Assembly: GCA_947573015.1 (NCBI GenBank) | Contig: CANPDS010000105.1 | Span: forward strand, 1 to 8,212 | Origin: an uncultured Muribaculum sp. | Lineage (GTDB): Bacteria; Bacteroidota; Bacteroidia; Bacteroidales; Muribaculaceae | Reading direction: 5' to 3' | DNA: 8,212 nucleotides | Shown: positions 6,065 through 8,212 of the stretch, in pieces | Layout: each line of letters opens with the position of its first letter | Numbering within the stretch: the stretch's first letter is position 1 | The notes under the pieces: generated by a model | What the model was told of the DNA's origin: nothing | Database searches by the model: none | Seen by the model: the letters and a program-made list of their open reading frames with translations, nothing else | Position numbers and translations under genes: made by a program

Positions 6065-7087
6065 TCAGTCAATGATCGTGTTCCACCCATGCACATCCTC
6101 CTCTTCGCCGAGCTGTATGGCGCGGAGCTTGTTGTAGAGTGCTGTGGTCACAGGTCCGGGCTGTCCATCCTTACTTACCACATATTTCACGCCAGTGTCA
6201 AGGTCGTCGATCTCACCTACAGGCGATGCCACGGCAGCAGTGCCGCATGCAGCAGCCTCGTCGATATCGGCAAGCTCGTCGATAGGTATGTGGCGAGCCT
6301 CTACCTCTATGCCCATGTCGCGTGCAAGCTGCATCAGGCTCTTATTGGTGATGGATGGGAGAATAGACTCCGACGCAGGGGTGATATATTTACCATCCTT
6401 AATTGCGAAGAAGTTGGCAGGACCACACTCGTCGAGATATTTCTTCTCCTTAGGATCAAGATAAAGCACAGCGCTGTAGCCGAGCGAATGCGCTTTCTCT
6501 CCGGCCTCAAGCGATGCAGCATAGTTGCCACCGACCTTCCACCGTCCGGTGCCTTTTGGAGCCACGCGGTCAAACTCACGCATGATGCAGATATTTGTCG
6601 GCTTGAATCCTTCCTTGAAGTATGGTCCGACAGGACTAACGAGTATAAGGAACAGATATTCCTTGGCGGGTTTCACTCCTACCTGCGCCGAGATGCCGAT
6701 TTCAAGCGGACGTATATACAGAGATGCTCCGCTTCCATAAGGGGGCACAAAACGCTCGTTGAGTTTCACCACTTTTTTTACCATTTCGGTGAAGAGTTCC
6801 ACAGGTACAGGCTCCATCATTATGCCTTTGGCCGACTCAATGATACGACGTGCGTTCTCTTCAAGACGGAACACACGCACTTTGCCATCTTTGCCACGGA
6901 AGGCTTTCAGTCCTTCGAAAATCTCCTGTCCATAGTGAAGACAGGTGGCTGCGATATGCAGGTCGATTGTCTCCGACTGCGACACCTCGATGTCGCCCCA
7001 TTTGCCGTCGCGGTAGTAGCAACGCACATTGTAGTCGGTAGGTATGTAGCCAAACGAAAGGTGGCTCCAGTCTAATTCTTTATCCAT
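6065..7087 (-). CDS. ilvE: Branched-chain amino acid aminotransferase (class IV)
   Basis: IlvE is a PLP enzyme that interconverts leucine, isoleucine and valine with their 2-oxo acids using 2-oxoglutarate/glutamate. It is the last step of branched-chain synthesis and, in Bacteroidota, a source of branched-chain fatty-acid primers. The 340-residue product matches the longer, type II BCAT form. Visible features are LHYGQEIFEGLKAFRG (50-65), SLYIRPLEIG (122-131), the Schiff-base lysine K184 in GRWKVGGNYA (181-190), the cofactor-contacting E220 in LDECGPANFF (218-227), and the phosphate-binding CGTAA (281-285). The ATG is the complement of 7085-7087. It leads a two-gene minus-strand unit with the HD hydrolase and diverges from lysS across an AT-rich region. 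No other ilv or leu gene is in the window, and no leader-peptide attenuator is evident. Confidence 0.96.
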   Translation of the reverse strand: MDKELDWSHLSFGYIPTDYNVRCYYRDGKWGDIEVSQSETIDLHIAATCLHYGQEIFEGLKAFRGKDGKVRVFRLEENARRIIESAKGIMMEPVPVELFTEMVKKVVKLNERFVPPYGSGASLYIRPLEIGISAQVGVKPAKEYLFLILVSPVGPYFKEGFKPTNICIMREFDRVAPKGTGRWKVGGNYAASLEAGEKAHSLGYSAVLYLDPKEKKYLDECGPANFFAIKDGKYITPASESILPSITNKSLMQLARDMGIEVEARHIPIDELADIDEAAACGTAAVASPVGEIDDLDTGVKYVVSKDGQPGPVTTALYNKLRAIQLGEEEDVHGWNTIID

Positions 7088-7122
7088 AATTGATATGTTT
7101 TACTTTCTAATTGCGAATTTAG

Positions 7123-7155
7123 CAAAAAATCTCACTACGCCCTAATTGATTTCAA
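7123..7155 (-). promoter_or_regulatory. Possible ilvE promoter
   Basis: On the minus strand ATTTTTTG (complement of 7123-7130) keeps the TTTG part of the -7 box but not the leading TA. A TTG (complement of 7153-7155) lies 22 nt upstream, inside the TAATTGA dyad. An alternative box TAAATTCG lies immediately downstream. None is a full consensus match, so the exact promoter position is uncertain. Confidence 0.25.
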
Positions 7156-7158
7156 TTA
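7143..7158. promoter_or_regulatory. 16-bp dyad TAATTGA-tt-TCAATTA, possible operator
   Basis: Two TAATTGA half-sites face each other across a 2-nt spacer, forming a perfect dyad about 56 bp upstream of the ilvE start and overlapping the possible -33 element there. Such a symmetric AT-rich site suits a helix-turn-helix dimer. The same 7-mer recurs singly near both divergent genes. The symmetry is directly visible; regulator and function are unknown. Confidence 0.4.
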
Positions 7159-7345
7159 TTTCCATTTATAACAATCAAAAGCGGAGTGGGATTTATTATT
7201 TCCGGGAAGTATACTCCGGTTGAAATTCTTGGATATAATAGATATTATTTATTCCCCAATTCATAGGACTAATATCAACCGTATACCAATACTGAATTAA
7301 AATCAATTACAATATGGTGATGGTTTGAACTAATGTTAATGTAAC

Positions 7346-7376
7346 TTGCTCAATCGGTAGAAATTAGTTAATTTTG
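7346..7376 (+). promoter_or_regulatory. Bacteroidota-type promoter for lysS
   Basis: TAATTTTG at 7369-7376 is an exact TAnnTTTG -7 box, and TTG at 7346-7348 sits 20 nt upstream as the -33 element, the expected spacing. The predicted start is near 7380, giving a leader of about 32 nt before the lysS ATG at 7412. The leader is A-rich with no Shine-Dalgarno, as is common in this phylum. One TAATTGA copy (7381-7387) lies right at the predicted start site. Confidence 0.65.
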
Positions 7377-7411
7377 CGGTTAATTGACATAACTTTAGAG
7401 TAAAAGCAGAT

Positions 7412-8212
7412 ATGGCTACTAACTTACTTGAACTCAGCGAACAAGAGATAATACGCCGAGGCAGTCTTGAGGAAATGCGCCGCAGAGGTATCGATCCGTA
7501 CCCCGCCGCTCTTTATCCAGTCGATGCCTACAGCACAGAAATCAAAGATACATTCACTGACGACGCTCCCGAACGTCCAGTATGCGTCGCAGGCCGCATC
7601 ATGAGCCGCCGCATCATGGGCAAGGCCGCTTTCATGGAACTACAGGACTCAAAGGGTCGCATACAGGTGTACATCTCACGCGATGACCTCTGCCCCGGGG
7701 AGGATAAGGATCTCTACAACGTGGTGTTCAAGAAACTCCTCGATATAGGTGACTTTGTAGGAGTGAAAGGCTTCGTGTTCCGCACACAAACCGACGAGAT
7801 CTCAGTACATGCCAAGGAACTCACCGTGCTCAGCAAGTCGCTGCGTCCCCTCCCCATCGTAAAGGTAAAGGATGGTGTAACCTACGATGCATTCGATGAT
7901 CCTGAACTACGCTATCGCCGCCGCTACGTCGACCTCGTGGTAAATGATGGCGTAAAAGACATATTTATCAAGCGCACCAAGGTGTTCAACTCCATGCGCC
8001 AGTTCTTCAACGAGGCAGGCTACATGGAAGTGGAGACCCCTATCCTACAGTCGATTCCCGGTGGAGCTGCCGCCCGTCCGTTTATCACCCACCACAATGC
8101 ACTCGACATACCACTCTACCTGCGTATCGCCGACGAGCTATATCTGAAGCGCCTTATAGTAGGTGGTTTCGAGGGTGTGTATGAATTCTCCAAAAATTTC
8201 CGAAATGAAGGC
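7412..8212 (+). CDS. lysS: Lysyl-tRNA synthetase, class II (N-terminal part, cut by window edge)
   Basis: LysS charges tRNA-Lys with lysine in the cytosol. The frame is open from ATG 7412 to the window edge, 267 codons, about half of the usual enzyme of 500 or more residues. The N-terminal OB-fold anticodon-binding domain (roughly 55-150) includes VCVAGRIMSRRIMGKAAFMEL. The class II catalytic core then begins: DPELRYRRRYVDL precedes motif 1, FNEAGYMEVETPIL (199-212), then IPGGAAARPFITHHN, and motif 2 starts in NFRNEG (262-267) at the edge. These strings are nearly invariant in bacterial LysRS. The start is supported by the consensus promoter upstream. The rest of motif 2, motif 3 and the stop lie outside the window. 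Confidence 0.95.
   Translation, partial: MATNLLELSEQEIIRRGSLEEMRRRGIDPYPAALYPVDAYSTEIKDTFTDDAPERPVCVAGRIMSRRIMGKAAFMELQDSKGRIQVYISRDDLCPGEDKDLYNVVFKKLLDIGDFVGVKGFVFRTQTDEISVHAKELTVLSKSLRPLPIVKVKDGVTYDAFDDPELRYRRRYVDLVVNDGVKDIFIKRTKVFNSMRQFFNEAGYMEVETPILQSIPGGAAARPFITHHNALDIPLYLRIADELYLKRLIVGGFEGVYEFSKNFRNEG

Larger units (their letters stand above)
7088..7411. other. 324-nt AT-rich divergent intergenic region (ilvE / lysS)
   Basis: This region holds no credible gene. It carries the lysS promoter on the right, a poorer candidate ilvE promoter on the left, and several short dyads: TAATTGA-tt-TCAATTA (7143-7158), CGGAGT (7182-7187) complementary to ACTCCG (7213-7218), and a tight ATAATA/TATTAT pair (7235-7248). 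The 7-mer TAATTGA, in either orientation, occurs at 7087-7093, 7143-7149, 7152-7158, 7303-7309 and 7381-7387. Composition is far more AT-rich than the neighbouring genes. No riboswitch, small RNA or attenuator could be recognised by eye. Confidence 0.7.

Noticed and set aside
5490..6137. A 215-codon plus-strand frame opposite the HD hydrolase
   Set aside because: It is antisense in the same register as a gene with complete HD metal motifs, and its predicted peptide is low in recognisable structure.
6059..7075. A 338-codon open frame on the plus strand opposite ilvE
   Set aside because: It is codon-aligned antisense to a clear ilvE gene and is open only because ilvE lacks TTA, CTA and TCA codons; its translation shows no recognisable domain.
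7202..7219. A palindrome-like CCGG...CCGG segment around AGTATACT
   Set aside because: The outer and inner dyads are out of register by one base and pair poorly overall, so it is not reported as a separate site.

Overview
The window looks like chromosomal housekeeping DNA from a Bacteroidota bacterium, most likely order Bacteroidales. A Muribaculaceae-like member is my best guess, but this is inferred without any search. Supporting signs are: protein families typical of the phylum (a DUF4271-type membrane protein directly before hemD, a short TatD form); promoter boxes of the Bacteroidota type TAnnTTTG; scarce Shine-Dalgarno sequences; a tRNA without an encoded CCA end; and moderate GC with sharply AT-rich intergenic DNA.

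Layout, left to right. The 3' part of a proline tRNA (anticodon TGG) ends at 51 and is followed by a near-perfect intrinsic terminator. A plus-strand run of eight closely packed genes follows: a family-4 glycosyltransferase (134-1336), riboflavin synthase ribE (1363-1977), a LOG-family phosphoribohydrolase (1970-2572), a DUF4271-like polytopic membrane protein (2578-3408), uroporphyrinogen-III synthase hemD (3422-4168), ribonuclease P protein rnpA (4197-4664), the membrane-insertion factor yidD (4661-4882) and a short TatD-type metal hydrolase (4903-5487). Gaps are 5-28 nt and two pairs overlap, so most of this run is probably cotranscribed, with a likely extra promoter before hemD. The run meets a convergent minus-strand pair 8 nt later: ilvE (7087-6065), a branched-chain aminotransferase, followed 11 nt downstream by an HD-domain hydrolase (6053-5496). 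A 324-nt AT-rich divergent intergenic region separates ilvE from lysS (class II lysyl-tRNA synthetase), which starts at 7412 and runs off the right edge.

Functionally the genes cover cofactor synthesis (riboflavin, tetrapyrrole), tRNA maturation and charging (tRNA-Pro, rnpA, lysS), membrane protein insertion (yidD), amino-acid metabolism (ilvE), a nucleotide-level hydrolase (LOG), and one glycosyltransferase that stands alone rather than in a polysaccharide cluster. No mobile element, CRISPR array, phage gene or defence system was seen, and I find no convincing undescribed system.

The points most worth checking are small. They are a promoter box lying so close to the glycosyltransferase ATG that a leaderless message is predicted; a 15-bp direct repeat in the same gene read in two frames; a perfect 13-bp inverted repeat over the start of the DUF4271 gene; and a cluster of TAATTGA elements, including a 16-bp dyad, between ilvE and lysS.
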